Assembly: GCA_024709705.1 (NCBI GenBank)
Contig: JANJWE010000191.1
Span: 1 to 12,409, forward strand
Direction of reading: 5' to 3'
DNA length: 12,409 nt
Source: Flavobacterium sp.
Lineage (GTDB): Bacteria; Bacteroidota; Bacteroidia; Flavobacteriales; Flavobacteriaceae
The notes beneath the pieces were generated by a model. The model was not told the origin of the DNA. It did no database searches and saw only the letters and a program-made list of their open reading frames with translations. The position numbers were made by a program, and so were the translations under genes. This document shows positions 1 to 7,071 of the stretch, one piece after another (the first letter of the stretch is position 1; each line of letters opens with the position of its first letter).

Positions 1-156
1 TACCTTTCTCATTGCTGAGTTTGGTTTTTTAGGAGTTGTTGTGTAAACACGAGTACACACACCTCTTCTTTGAGGACAAGAATCTAAAGCAGCCGATTTA
101 CTCTTCTTAGTTATTTGGGCTCTCCCTGTTCTTACTAATTGTTGAATTGTTGGCAT
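1..156 (-). CDS. rpsL: 30S ribosomal protein S12, 5' part of gene (cut by window edge)
   Basis: The first 52 codons of ribosomal protein S12 are visible, read leftwards from the ATG at 154-156; the rest lies outside the window. The N-terminus [14 protein letters not shown] and the conserved block around [15 protein letters not shown] are diagnostic of S12, which sits at the decoding centre of the small subunit and affects translational accuracy. In E. coli numbering Lys43 and Lys44 are both lysine, so the common streptomycin-resistance change at Lys43 is absent. Like its homologues, the gene probably heads an rpsL-rpsG-fusA transcription unit, but that is inferred from family knowledge since nothing downstream is visible. 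A strong Bacteroidetes-type promoter lies about 54 bases upstream. Identification is essentially certain. Confidence 0.97.
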   Translation of the reverse strand, partial: MPTIQQLVRTGRAQITKKSKSAALDSCPQRRGVCTRVYTTTPKKPNSAMRKV

Positions 157-209
157 AATTAATACTAAAAATTTCTATGTTTTTAAAATTACCCTATTTT
201 AAGGGGTTG

Positions 210-240
210 CAAATGTAGTAATTTTTTTTAGCAAAACAAA
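210..240 (-). promoter_or_regulatory. Bacteroidetes-type promoter of rpsL
   Basis: Read on the minus strand, TTTG (237-240) is followed by a 19-base AT-rich spacer and TACATTTG (210-217), an exact match to the TAnnTTTG -7 element of Bacteroidetes primary sigma factors. Transcription would start near 203, giving a leader of about 45-50 bases before the rpsL ATG. Between this promoter and the divergent barrel gene (roughly 241-399) I see only AT-rich sequence with no convincing ORF, hairpin or repeat. Confidence 0.6.
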
Positions 241-399
241 TCATAATTTATTTATTTTCTTTTAGTTGGATTTTGCAAACGAGATTACTTTACTAAACAC
301 TTTAGTTGTAAGCTTATTTTATGATTGTAAAACCCTAAAATTTAAAAAAACACCAAAAAAGATATGCCTCATTTAAAAAATGAATTTTAACTTCAACTA

Positions 400-2100
400 T
401 TGAATAATCACAACATACTCAACACCATTATTAATATATTTGCGTTATCTTCATTTAAAAAGAAACCTATTTTGAAGTTTTATTTTTGTATTCTCTTAAA
501 CCTTTCCTTATGTCTTCATTTACAGGCACAAAAACTCACGCTTCGAATAGAAAGCTCACTTCAAAAAGAAAATAGAGTTATTGATTCTATTGGGTATAAA
601 AAGAAATTTGAAAATGCCTTATCGCTTTTAAACGAAACCAAGTTATTTGAAGAAAAACTTCTTAGACAAGGCTATTTAGAAGTCCAATCGCTCGATTTTA
701 AAAAGGAAAACGATTCAATCTTTGTTTTTAATTTTAGCTTAGGGAAAAAGACAAAGTCTTTACATATATATATAGGTGATACAATTTTTCAAAAAATCCC
801 ATTGGTTGAAGCTGAAAATTTTTTGAATGAAACTGTAAAAAAATGGGAAATTAAAGGATTTTCTTTAGTTCAGGTTCGATTAACCAACTTTAGAGCACAG
901 GAAGATATTTTGGCAACCAACTTAGAAATCGACCTTGGTAATAAAAGAATTTTGAGTGAAATTGTAATTGAGGGATATTCAAAATTCCCAAAAACACACC
1001 TAAAAAATCTCCAAAAAAACTATCAAAAACAAAACTTCAATCAAAACAATATTGATAAACTCTCTAAAGATATAACCAACTATAAATTTGTAACTCAAAC
1101 TCAAGCACCACAAATTTTATTTACTAAAGACTCTACTAAAATTTATGTATATCTTGAAAAAGCTAAAGCGAATAGATTTGAAGGATTTATTGGTTTTACC
1201 AACCAAGAAAGTGAAAAAATTAATTTTAACGGCTATCTGGATTTACTTCTTCATAACATCCTCAACTCCGGGGAACAATTTAATTTATACTGGAAAAACG
1301 ATGGGAATGAACAAACAACCTTTAATGCCGGATTGCAGATTCCGTATCTTTTTAATTCTTCACTTGGTTTAAAAACCGATTTGCAATTATTTAAACAAGA
1401 CAGTACTTTTCAAAACACCAGAACAAAAATTGATATTGGTTATCTTTTTAACTACAACACACGCTTTTATTTGGGTTATCAAACCACAGAATCAAGTGAT
1501 ATTCAAAATAGTAATTCATCCCTTATAAGCGACTTCAAAAACACCTTTTACACTTCTGAATTTGAATACCGAAAAAGAACCCCTGAAGATATTTTATTTC
1601 CCGAGAAAAGCACTTTTATTTTTAAATTGGGATTGGGAGAGCGGAATTCTAAACTAATGAGTGAGAACCAATTTTTTTCACAATTAGATTTACAACATCA
1701 TTTTTATTTGAATGACAGAAACAATGTTCAAGTTAAATCCCAATCATTTTATTTAAAAAGTGAAAACTTTTTGGTTAATGAACTTTACCGATTTGGGGGA
1801 ATAAACTCAATTCGAGGATTTAATGAAAACAGTCTTCAAGGAAATTTTTTCAGTTGCCTCTTAACTGAGTATAGATACATTCTATCCCGAGAACTCTATC
1901 TTCACTCAATTGTGGATTATGGCTATTTTCAAGACCAAACCAATAATACAGAAGACGGACTGTTAGGTTTAGGGTTTGGGATTGGTCTTTTGACTAAGAA
2001 TGGATTTTTCAATTTAGTTTATGCTAATGGAAGTCTACGAAATCAAGAAATCAAACTTTCAAATTCTATTGTACAAATCAGTTTTAAGACGCGTTTTTAA
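400..2100 (+). CDS. POTRA/Omp85-type outer membrane beta-barrel protein (BamA/TamA-like)
   Basis: Probably an outer-membrane beta-barrel of the Omp85 superfamily. A hydrophobic stretch (residues about 27-42) ending LHLQAQ looks like a signal peptide cut near residue 44. It is followed by a periplasmic region with at least one POTRA-like unit (about 183-255, GNKRILSEIVIEGYSKFP...) and a barrel of alternating short hydrophobic strands (about 258-566). The conserved Omp85 element appears as YRFGGINSIRGFNE (463-476), and the protein ends in Phe as outer-membrane barrels usually do. Length suits a short TamA-like or surface-antigen D15 protein rather than full BamA. The start is uncertain. There is no in-frame ATG before the signal peptide: the first possible start is TTG at 400, and TTG at 472 would give a compact signal peptide MKFYFCILLNLSLCLHLQAQ and lies just downstream of a TATATTTG box. 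rlmB follows after 27 bases. The transported substrate or assembly partner is unknown. Confidence 0.8.
   Translation: MNNHNILNTIINIFALSSFKKKPILKFYFCILLNLSLCLHLQAQKLTLRIESSLQKENRVIDSIGYKKKFENALSLLNETKLFEEKLLRQGYLEVQSLDFKKENDSIFVFNFSLGKKTKSLHIYIGDTIFQKIPLVEAENFLNETVKKWEIKGFSLVQVRLTNFRAQEDILATNLEIDLGNKRILSEIVIEGYSKFPKTHLKNLQKNYQKQNFNQNNIDKLSKDITNYKFVTQTQAPQILFTKDSTKIYVYLEKAKANRFEGFIGFTNQESEKINFNGYLDLLLHNILNSGEQFNLYWKNDGNEQTTFNAGLQIPYLFNSSLGLKTDLQLFKQDSTFQNTRTKIDIGYLFNYNTRFYLGYQTTESSDIQNSNSSLISDFKNTFYTSEFEYRKRTPEDILFPEKSTFIFKLGLGERNSKLMSENQFFSQLDLQHHFYLNDRNNVQVKSQSFYLKSENFLVNELYRFGGINSIRGFNENSLQGNFFSCLLTEYRYILSRELYLHSIVDYGYFQDQTNNTEDGLLGLGFGIGLLTKNGFFNLVYANGSLRNQEIKLSNSIVQISFKTRF
435..442 (+). 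promoter_or_regulatory. Possible -7 promoter element inside the 5' end of the barrel gene
   Basis: TATATTTG matches TAnnTTTG exactly. If used, transcription would begin near 448, so the TTG at 472 rather than the one at 400 would be the start codon of the outer-membrane protein. No TTTG is present at the right spacing upstream, so this is a weak call in AT-rich sequence. Confidence 0.3.
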
Positions 2101-2115
2101 ATTCGTAAAAAACCT

Positions 2116-2123
2116 TACCTTTG
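2116..2123 (+). promoter_or_regulatory. Promoter -7 element of rlmB, almost leaderless
   Basis: TACCTTTG is a perfect TAnnTTTG box ending only four bases before the rlmB ATG. Transcription would therefore start at or within a few bases of the start codon, giving a leaderless or near-leaderless message. The -33 region is T-rich (2094-2098) rather than TTTG and overlaps the last codons of the barrel gene. Confidence 0.5.
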
Positions 2124-2127
2124 TCCC

Positions 2128-2862
2128 ATGGAAAAAGACAATCAGATTTTCGGAATTAGAGCAATTATTGAAGCCATTCAGGCAGGAAAAGAAGTGGACA
2201 AAGTATTTATTCAAAAAGATGCTCAAGGTGATTTGATGCGGGATTTGATGAAAACAATGAAGGCTAACAAAATCAATTTCACCTATGTCCCAACTGAAAA
2301 ACTAAATCGATTGACTTCTAAAAATCATCAAGGTGCGGTAGCTAGTATTGCTCCTATTTCTTTTGTTGATTTGGAAACATTGGTAATGAATGTTATTGAA
2401 AATGGAAAAATACCCTTGTTTCTTATTCTAGATCAATTATCTGATGCTCGTAATTTTGGAGCAATTATCCGTACAGCAGAATGTACGGGTGTTGACGGAA
2501 TTATCATCGGTAAACAAGGTGCTGCTCCAGTTAATGGTGATACAGTAAAAACCAGTGCCGGTGCTGTATTTAATGTGCCCATTTGCAAAGTAGAACATAT
2601 AAAAGATGCTATTTTTTATTTGCAAGGTTCTGGAATCAAAACCATTGCCGCAACGGAAAAAACAGACGACTCCATTTATGATCTTTCGCTAAGCGAACCT
2701 TTGGCCATTATTATGGGTAGCGAAGACAGAGGCGTAAATCCTTCGGTGTTGAAAATTGTAGACGAAAAAGCAAAACTTCCTATGTTTGGCTCTATTTCTT
2801 CTTTGAATGTATCTGTGGCATGTGGAGCTTTTTTGTATGAAGTGGTAAGACAGAGACGATAA
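2128..2862 (+). CDS. rlmB: 23S rRNA (guanosine-2'-O-)-methyltransferase, SpoU/TrmH family, RlmB-type
   Basis: RlmB uses S-adenosylmethionine to methylate the ribose 2'-OH of a conserved guanosine in the 23S rRNA peptidyl-transferase region (G2251 in E. coli). The 244-residue length is normal. An N-terminal RNA-binding substrate domain (about 5-75, IFGIRAIIEAI... and HQGAVASIAP) is followed by a SPOUT domain with all three motifs: motif 1 ARNFGAIIRTAE (107-118, with the key Asn109, Arg115 and Glu118), motif 2 IMGSEDRG (195-202) and motif 3 LPMFGSISSLNVSVA (217-231), which forms the trefoil-knot SAM site. The ATG at 2128 is chosen because the promoter box lies directly before it. Paralogues such as TrmH or RlmB-like enzymes with other targets cannot be excluded from sequence alone, but the N-terminal domain favours RlmB. 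Confidence 0.92.
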   Translation: MEKDNQIFGIRAIIEAIQAGKEVDKVFIQKDAQGDLMRDLMKTMKANKINFTYVPTEKLNRLTSKNHQGAVASIAPISFVDLETLVMNVIENGKIPLFLILDQLSDARNFGAIIRTAECTGVDGIIIGKQGAAPVNGDTVKTSAGAVFNVPICKVEHIKDAIFYLQGSGIKTIAATEKTDDSIYDLSLSEPLAIIMGSEDRGVNPSVLKIVDEKAKLPMFGSISSLNVSVACGAFLYEVVRQRR

Positions 2863-2883
2863 TAAACTTTACAGTAAATAAAG

Positions 2884-2919
2884 TTACACCTGACAGGTTT
2901 TTAAAACTGTCAGGTGTAA
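2884..2919. terminator. Perfect 13-bp inverted repeat between convergent genes, likely bidirectional terminator
   Basis: TTACACCTGACAG (2884-2896) is repeated in exact inverse complement at 2907-2919, separated by a 10-base loop of T and A runs. It lies between the stops of rlmB and the convergent rhomboid gene, where a bidirectional terminator is expected. From memory, palindromes with a CCTGACAGG core are common between genes in Flavobacterium genomes, so it may be a dispersed repeat as well as a terminator. Confidence 0.6.
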
Positions 2920-2933
2920 AAATCTGAAACAAA

Positions 2934-3689
2934 TTACTCCTTCTCTTTCTCCGGTTTAAATTCATAAAATACATTTTCATCAATCTTGAAAAAGGTATAC
3001 TCTACCTCTTCTTCTTCCGGTTTTGGAGTATTGACGAAATTCCCATTCTCATCAAAATGTTTCATAAACGGATCGTTTTCCGGATTAAAATCCGGATTTT
3101 CCCATTCGTAACGAATTGGCTTTTTGTATTTTTCTGCTTTATAGACCAATGAAAACAGAAACCCAGTGATGAATCCAGCCAAATGGCCTTCCCAAGAAAT
3201 TTGATTATCAACTTCCGGAAAAATGTACCAAACCATCCCACCATAAAGCATCACAATTAAGAGAGACAAAGCAACTAATCGGTAATATTTTGTTTGGATT
3301 CCCTTGAAGAAAATAAAACTTACCAAAACATAAATTAATCCACTGGCACCAATGTGATAACTTTCTCTTCCAATAATCCATGTACCTAAGCCGGAAAAAA
3401 GTATACCAAAAACCAGTACATTAAAGGAAACTTCTCTATAAAAATAACGTATTGAAGCAATTAGAAATAATAAAGGAATAGAGTTATTGTACAAATGTTT
3501 GATATCGCCATGTAAAAACGGACTCAAAACAACTCCTTTCAAACCACTCACCGTTCGAGGTAATATTCCGAAAGTACTTAAATCAATTTTGAATCTGACT
3601 TCTACCCAAAACACAATCCACAAGGCCAATACAAAAAATAAAGGCCAAGCAATTACTGAAGTAGAAAACACGAAGGATTTTTGTTTCAT
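2934..3689 (-). CDS. Rhomboid family intramembrane serine protease
   Basis: A membrane-embedded serine protease that would cleave transmembrane helices of client proteins in the inner membrane. The rhomboid fold is clear: an N-terminal helix (about 12-30), the HGDIKHLYNN motif (60-69) with His65 and Asn69 of the oxyanion region, catalytic Ser116 in GASG (114-117), and catalytic His169 in EGHLAGF (167-173), over about six hydrophobic segments ending near residue 183. The remaining 65 or so residues form an acidic hydrophilic tail (NPENDPF..., PEEEEVEY..., KPEKEKE) that the core fold does not need. The ATG at 3687-3689 is preceded by a weak -7-like TACTTTCG (3721-3728, minus strand). It is divergent from rarA and convergent with rlmB. 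Its substrates cannot be predicted. Confidence 0.92.
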   Translation of the reverse strand: MKQKSFVFSTSVIAWPLFFVLALWIVFWVEVRFKIDLSTFGILPRTVSGLKGVVLSPFLHGDIKHLYNNSIPLLFLIASIRYFYREVSFNVLVFGILFSGLGTWIIGRESYHIGASGLIYVLVSFIFFKGIQTKYYRLVALSLLIVMLYGGMVWYIFPEVDNQISWEGHLAGFITGFLFSLVYKAEKYKKPIRYEWENPDFNPENDPFMKHFDENGNFVNTPKPEEEEVEYTFFKIDENVFYEFKPEKEKE

Positions 3690-3762
3690 AAAAACAGTCG
3701 TATCAAAAATGCATCCAAAACGAAAGTAGTGCTTTTTTGTCAGAAAACTGTATTTTTACACC

Positions 3763-5040
3763 ATGGAAGCACCACTTGCCGAACGCATTCGGCCTCAACA
3801 TTTATCAGAATACATTAGTCAGTTGCACTTGGTTGGCGAACAGGGCTCTTTGACGCATCAAATTGCGAAAGGAATCATTCCCAGTTTAATTCTTTGGGGG
3901 CCTCCCGGAACCGGAAAAACAACTTTGGCTCAAATTATGGCTCAAGAAAGCAATCGACCGTTTTTCACGTTAAGTGCTATTAATTCTGGGGTAAAAGACA
4001 TTCGAGATGTCATTGACAAAGCCAAAACAAGTGGAGGATTATTTACCGCTAAAAACCCAATTTTATTTATCGATGAGATTCATCGCTTTAGTAAATCGCA
4101 ACAAGATTCTTTATTAGCAGCCGTTGAAAAAGGATGGGTTACACTCATAGGTGCAACCACCGAAAATCCAAGTTTTGAAGTAATTCCGGCATTATTGTCA
4201 AGATGTCAGGTGTATGTATTAAATGCTTTTTCAAAAGAAGATTTAGAACAATTGTTACATCGAGCCATTGAGCAGGATGAAATTTTAAAAACTAAAAATA
4301 TTACTCTAAAAGAAACCGAAGCTCTTTTGCGACTTTCGGGTGGTGATGGCAGAAAACTGTTGAATATTTTTGAATTGATTATTAATGCAACCGAAGAAAA
4401 CACGATTGAAATTACGAATGAAAAAGTAATGCAATTGGTTCAAAAAAATATTGTATTGTATGACAAAACGGGCGAACAACATTATGATATTGTTTCGGCT
4501 TTCATCAAATCCATTCGCGGAAGCGACCCAAATGGTGCCGTGTATTGGCTAGCCAGAATGATTGAAGGTGGTGAAGATGTGAAGTTTATTGCTCGAAGAA
4601 TGTTGATTTTAGCCAGTGAAGATATTGGAAACGCCAATCCAACCGCATTGATTATGGCTAACAATACTTTTCAAGCCGTAACCACTATTGGTTATCCTGA
4701 AAGTCGCATTATTTTGAGTCAATGTGCCATTTATTTAGCTACTTCTGCCAAAAGCAATGCCAGTTATTTGGCTATTGGAAAAGCTCAACAAATTGTAAAG
4801 CAAACCGGTGATTTACCTGTTCCCTTGCATTTGCGAAATGCTCCTACCAAATTGATGAAAGAATTAGGTTATGGCGACGAATACAAATACGCTCATGATT
4901 TTGACAACAATTTTGCTGAGCAAGAATTTTTACCGGATGAAATTCAAAACACTTCTTTTTATGAACCCGGAAATAATGCCCGAGAAAAAGAATTGCGTAC
5001 TTTTTTAAAAAACCGTTGGAAAGACAAATACGGCTATTAA
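3763..5040 (+). CDS. rarA: Replication-associated recombination protein A (RarA/MgsA, AAA+ ATPase)
   Basis: RarA is an AAA+ ATPase related to clamp-loader subunits and to eukaryotic WRNIP1 that acts at stalled replication forks. The N-terminus MEAPLAERIRPQHLSEYISQ is the family signature. Walker A is GPPGTGKT (46-53), Walker B LFIDEIHRF (101-109), sensor 1 ATTEN (131-135), and an arginine-finger candidate lies in LLSRC (145-149). The C-terminal tetramerisation region contains the typical SAFIKSIRGSDPNGAVYWLARM and the HLRNAPTKLMKELGYG stretch. The length of 425 residues is close to E. coli RarA. The ATG at 3763 follows TATTTTTA (3751-3758), one base off the -7 consensus, so the message may have almost no leader. 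The gene ends in a four-base overlap with the stop codon of the convergent secreted-protein gene. Confidence 0.95.
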   Translation: MEAPLAERIRPQHLSEYISQLHLVGEQGSLTHQIAKGIIPSLILWGPPGTGKTTLAQIMAQESNRPFFTLSAINSGVKDIRDVIDKAKTSGGLFTAKNPILFIDEIHRFSKSQQDSLLAAVEKGWVTLIGATTENPSFEVIPALLSRCQVYVLNAFSKEDLEQLLHRAIEQDEILKTKNITLKETEALLRLSGGDGRKLLNIFELIINATEENTIEITNEKVMQLVQKNIVLYDKTGEQHYDIVSAFIKSIRGSDPNGAVYWLARMIEGGEDVKFIARRMLILASEDIGNANPTALIMANNTFQAVTTIGYPESRIILSQCAIYLATSAKSNASYLAIGKAQQIVKQTGDLPVPLHLRNAPTKLMKELGYGDEYKYAHDFDNNFAEQEFLPDEIQNTSFYEPGNNAREKELRTFLKNRWKDKYGY

Positions 5041-5774
5041 AATTTTATTTTAACCCTTTCTGAAATCAATTTTTCATTTTGGTAGTATTCAAAATACCAT
5101 TCACTTGATTTCAAAAACAGAACTCCTGTTTGAGAACCTTTTGAAGCTAGAAAAACATTTTGAAGATTGGTTTTCTGCAATTTGAATACAATTTTCGGTG
5201 ACGAATCTACAAGTTGAAATCCATTTTGAATGGGTTGAGCAAATAAAAAATTACCAGATTCCGTTTCAATAGGCACTACAACTTCAACAATTGGTGTTTG
5301 ATCTACCTTAGACTTTTCCACTGCCTGAACAGTTGAAGAGTTGTCTCCGGAATACTTGTAATTCAATGATAAAAGAGAAACAAAAGCCGCATTAAAAGCT
5401 TCGGTATAACCTAACTTCAAATCCTTTTGCTTGCTTTTACCCAGCTCACTTTGGGCAATAATTTGATTTTGACAGTCTTTTAAAACAACAAACAGCCTTG
5501 TCCATGTTAGCGTATTATCTTTTATCACATCTACTTTCAAAAGATTACAAGGATTCATAGCTAATTCTTTTGGAATTATATCCCCTTCGTAATAACACAC
5601 AAAACCCATCTTTTCCAAATTAAATTTGGTCATGGTATTCAATCTAAACTCATTTTCTGACTTCTGGAAATCATACTTTTTAGGCACAATAACATATTTA
5701 AAATCAGATAAGGGCTGCTGAGCAAATGCAACACCTGTTACTAAGAATAGAAAAGCAGTTAAAAGGGTTTTCAT
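5037..5774 (-). CDS. Secreted protein of unknown function
   Basis: I do not recognise this family. The first 19 residues, MKTLLTAFLFLVTGVAFAQ, form a clean type I signal peptide with a cleavage site near Ala18/Gln19, so the mature protein of about 226 residues should be periplasmic or surface-exposed. The N-terminal half (about 20-140) looks compactly folded, with two cysteines (Cys60 and Cys76) and another in VVLKDCQNQ. A Ser/Thr/Val-rich linker follows (about 143-170), then a beta-rich C-terminal section containing short strands such as GVLFLKSSEWYFEYY. No lipobox or membrane anchor is seen. It lies 11 bases downstream of the YjjG-type nucleotidase gene and is probably the last gene of the ABC operon. 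Whether it works with the transporter is unknown. Its stop codon overlaps that of rarA. Confidence 0.75.
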   Translation of the reverse strand: MKTLLTAFLFLVTGVAFAQQPLSDFKYVIVPKKYDFQKSENEFRLNTMTKFNLEKMGFVCYYEGDIIPKELAMNPCNLLKVDVIKDNTLTWTRLFVVLKDCQNQIIAQSELGKSKQKDLKLGYTEAFNAAFVSLLSLNYKYSGDNSSTVQAVEKSKVDQTPIVEVVVPIETESGNFLFAQPIQNGFQLVDSSPKIVFKLQKTNLQNVFLASKGSQTGVLFLKSSEWYFEYYQNEKLISERVKIKF

Positions 5775-5785
5775 AAGTTTAATTT

Positions 5786-6478
5786 TTAAAAAAATTGCTT
5801 CAAGTTGGCTAATTGATTTATCTGATGAATTGATGATTCTGTCGGAACTTGAAATTCATTAAAATAAATTGCATCCATACCCATGGATAATGCCCCATAA
5901 ATGTCTGCTTCCAAGCTATCTCCAATCATAACGGATTTTTCGGGTGAAGTTTGAGCATAATTTAAGGCAAACTCAAATATTTTGGGATTTGGTTTTTTTA
6001 CACCCGCTAAATCAGAATGTGTAACCGTACTAAAATAGGATTCTAAATTGGAATTTCGAATTTTACCCAATTGAACACTTTCAAATCCGTTTGTGATAAT
6101 ATGTAAATAGTAATTTTCTTTTAAATAGTCCAATATTTCAAAAGTTCCATCATAGAGATGATTAAACTTTGGCAAATACGCTATATACTCTTTTGAAAGC
6201 AAATGAATAATTGAATCATCAACTTCTTGTTGCATCAAATCAAAAACTTCTTTTAAACGAAAATAACGAAGCTCATCTTGCGAGATTTTCTCTTCCCTGT
6301 ATAGTTTCCAATATTTAATATTGGTGGGAACGTAATGCAATAAGAAATCGGAAAGACAGATATCGAATTGGTATTTATCAAAAATGGTTTCAAAAGCCAA
6401 AGCCGAATTTTTTTCGAAATCCCATAAGGTATGATCTAAATCAAAAAACAGGTCGGTTTTGTGTTGAAACAACTTCAT
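5786..6478 (-). CDS. HAD-superfamily hydrolase, YjjG-type nucleotidase
   Basis: A cytoplasmic haloacid-dehalogenase hydrolase of the YjjG family. The characterised E. coli member dephosphorylates nucleoside monophosphates, including non-canonical pyrimidine nucleotides, as a housecleaning enzyme. Motif I is FFDLDHTLWDFE (11-22) with nucleophile Asp13 and acid/base Asp15; the DHTLWDFE wording is typical of YjjG. Motif II is ITNGFESVQ (128-136, Thr129), motif III Lys162 in KKPNPKIFE, and motif IV MIGDSLEADIYGA (184-196) with Asp187 and Asp192. An alpha-helical cap (about 20-110) lies between motifs I and II, as in subclass I HADs. The 230-residue length is normal. It sits 20 bases after the DUF3299-like gene and 11 bases before the secreted-protein gene, so it is probably co-transcribed with the ABC system without an obvious functional link. 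Confidence 0.88.
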   Translation of the reverse strand: MKLFQHKTDLFFDLDHTLWDFEKNSALAFETIFDKYQFDICLSDFLLHYVPTNIKYWKLYREEKISQDELRYFRLKEVFDLMQQEVDDSIIHLLSKEYIAYLPKFNHLYDGTFEILDYLKENYYLHIITNGFESVQLGKIRNSNLESYFSTVTHSDLAGVKKPNPKIFEFALNYAQTSPEKSVMIGDSLEADIYGALSMGMDAIYFNEFQVPTESSIHQINQLANLKQFF

Positions 6479-6498
6479 TTTTGTTAAATATGCTTTTT

Positions 6499-7071
6499 TT
6501 ATTTTCCTCCTTTTACTATTATGGCATTATCAATATGATAAATCCAATCATTCACATCATTATCATTGTACCGAAAAGTTCCTTCTAATGTAACATATTG
6601 ATCGGTTTTTAATTTTGGAGTTGTGCCCTTAAATTTTATTCCCATGATCGTTTCGGGTCCGGCTTGTCCACAAAAGAAACAAGATGCAAAAACATTTTTG
6701 CTCAGGGCATAAGAAACATTATCAATGGGTATGATAAAACCACTCATCACTATTCTTTTTTTGTTCTTAGCCTTTAATTCAGAATTAATTATAGGAAACA
6801 TTACTCCGTCCGGATAATCTTTATCCGGTTTTTTTATGTATTTTATCACTCCCAACAACTTCCAAGTTAAAGTATCCGGATTCCCTTGATTATCATATTT
6901 TTCGCTTCGAAATGAACTTTCAATTGAAAATGGAGAAAAAAAACTGGCTTGTTGAAGTATTTCTTGTTCATTTTCTGAAGAAGCAATTTCGTTATTCTTA
7001 GGAATTAAACCAAAACGAGATACAAAAATGAAAACAACAATGAAAACCAAAAAAATTGAAAACTTACGCAT
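6499..7071 (-). CDS. Membrane-anchored DUF3299-like protein with CxxC motif, partner of the ABC transporter
   Basis: Residues 4-20 are a strong hydrophobic segment after MRK, acting as a signal anchor or signal peptide, so the rest is extracytoplasmic. The conserved part begins near RIVMSGFIIPI (106-116) and contains CFFCGQAGPETIMGIKF (131-147), giving Cys131-x-x-Cys134. It ends with a small beta-rich domain (VTLEGTFRYND..., YHIDNAIIV) resembling an OB-like fold. The order of the SGFIIPI strand, the cysteine pair and the C-terminal strands resembles DUF3299, which in other bacteria sits beside MacB/LolD-type ABC genes; this assignment is from memory and only moderately sure. Its start codon overlaps the end of the permease gene by eight bases (7064-7071), indicating translational coupling. 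A metal-binding or redox role for the cysteine pair is inferred. Confidence 0.7.
   Translation of the reverse strand: MRKFSIFLVFIVVFIFVSRFGLIPKNNEIASSENEQEILQQASFFSPFSIESSFRSEKYDNQGNPDTLTWKLLGVIKYIKKPDKDYPDGVMFPIINSELKAKNKKRIVMSGFIIPIDNVSYALSKNVFASCFFCGQAGPETIMGIKFKGTTPKLKTDQYVTLEGTFRYNDNDVNDWIYHIDNAIIVKGGK

Noticed and set aside
2021..2236. Plus-strand 71-residue ORF bridging the barrel gene and rlmB
   Set aside because: It overlaps two convincing genes in another frame and has no recognisable domain; I read it as a chance open frame.
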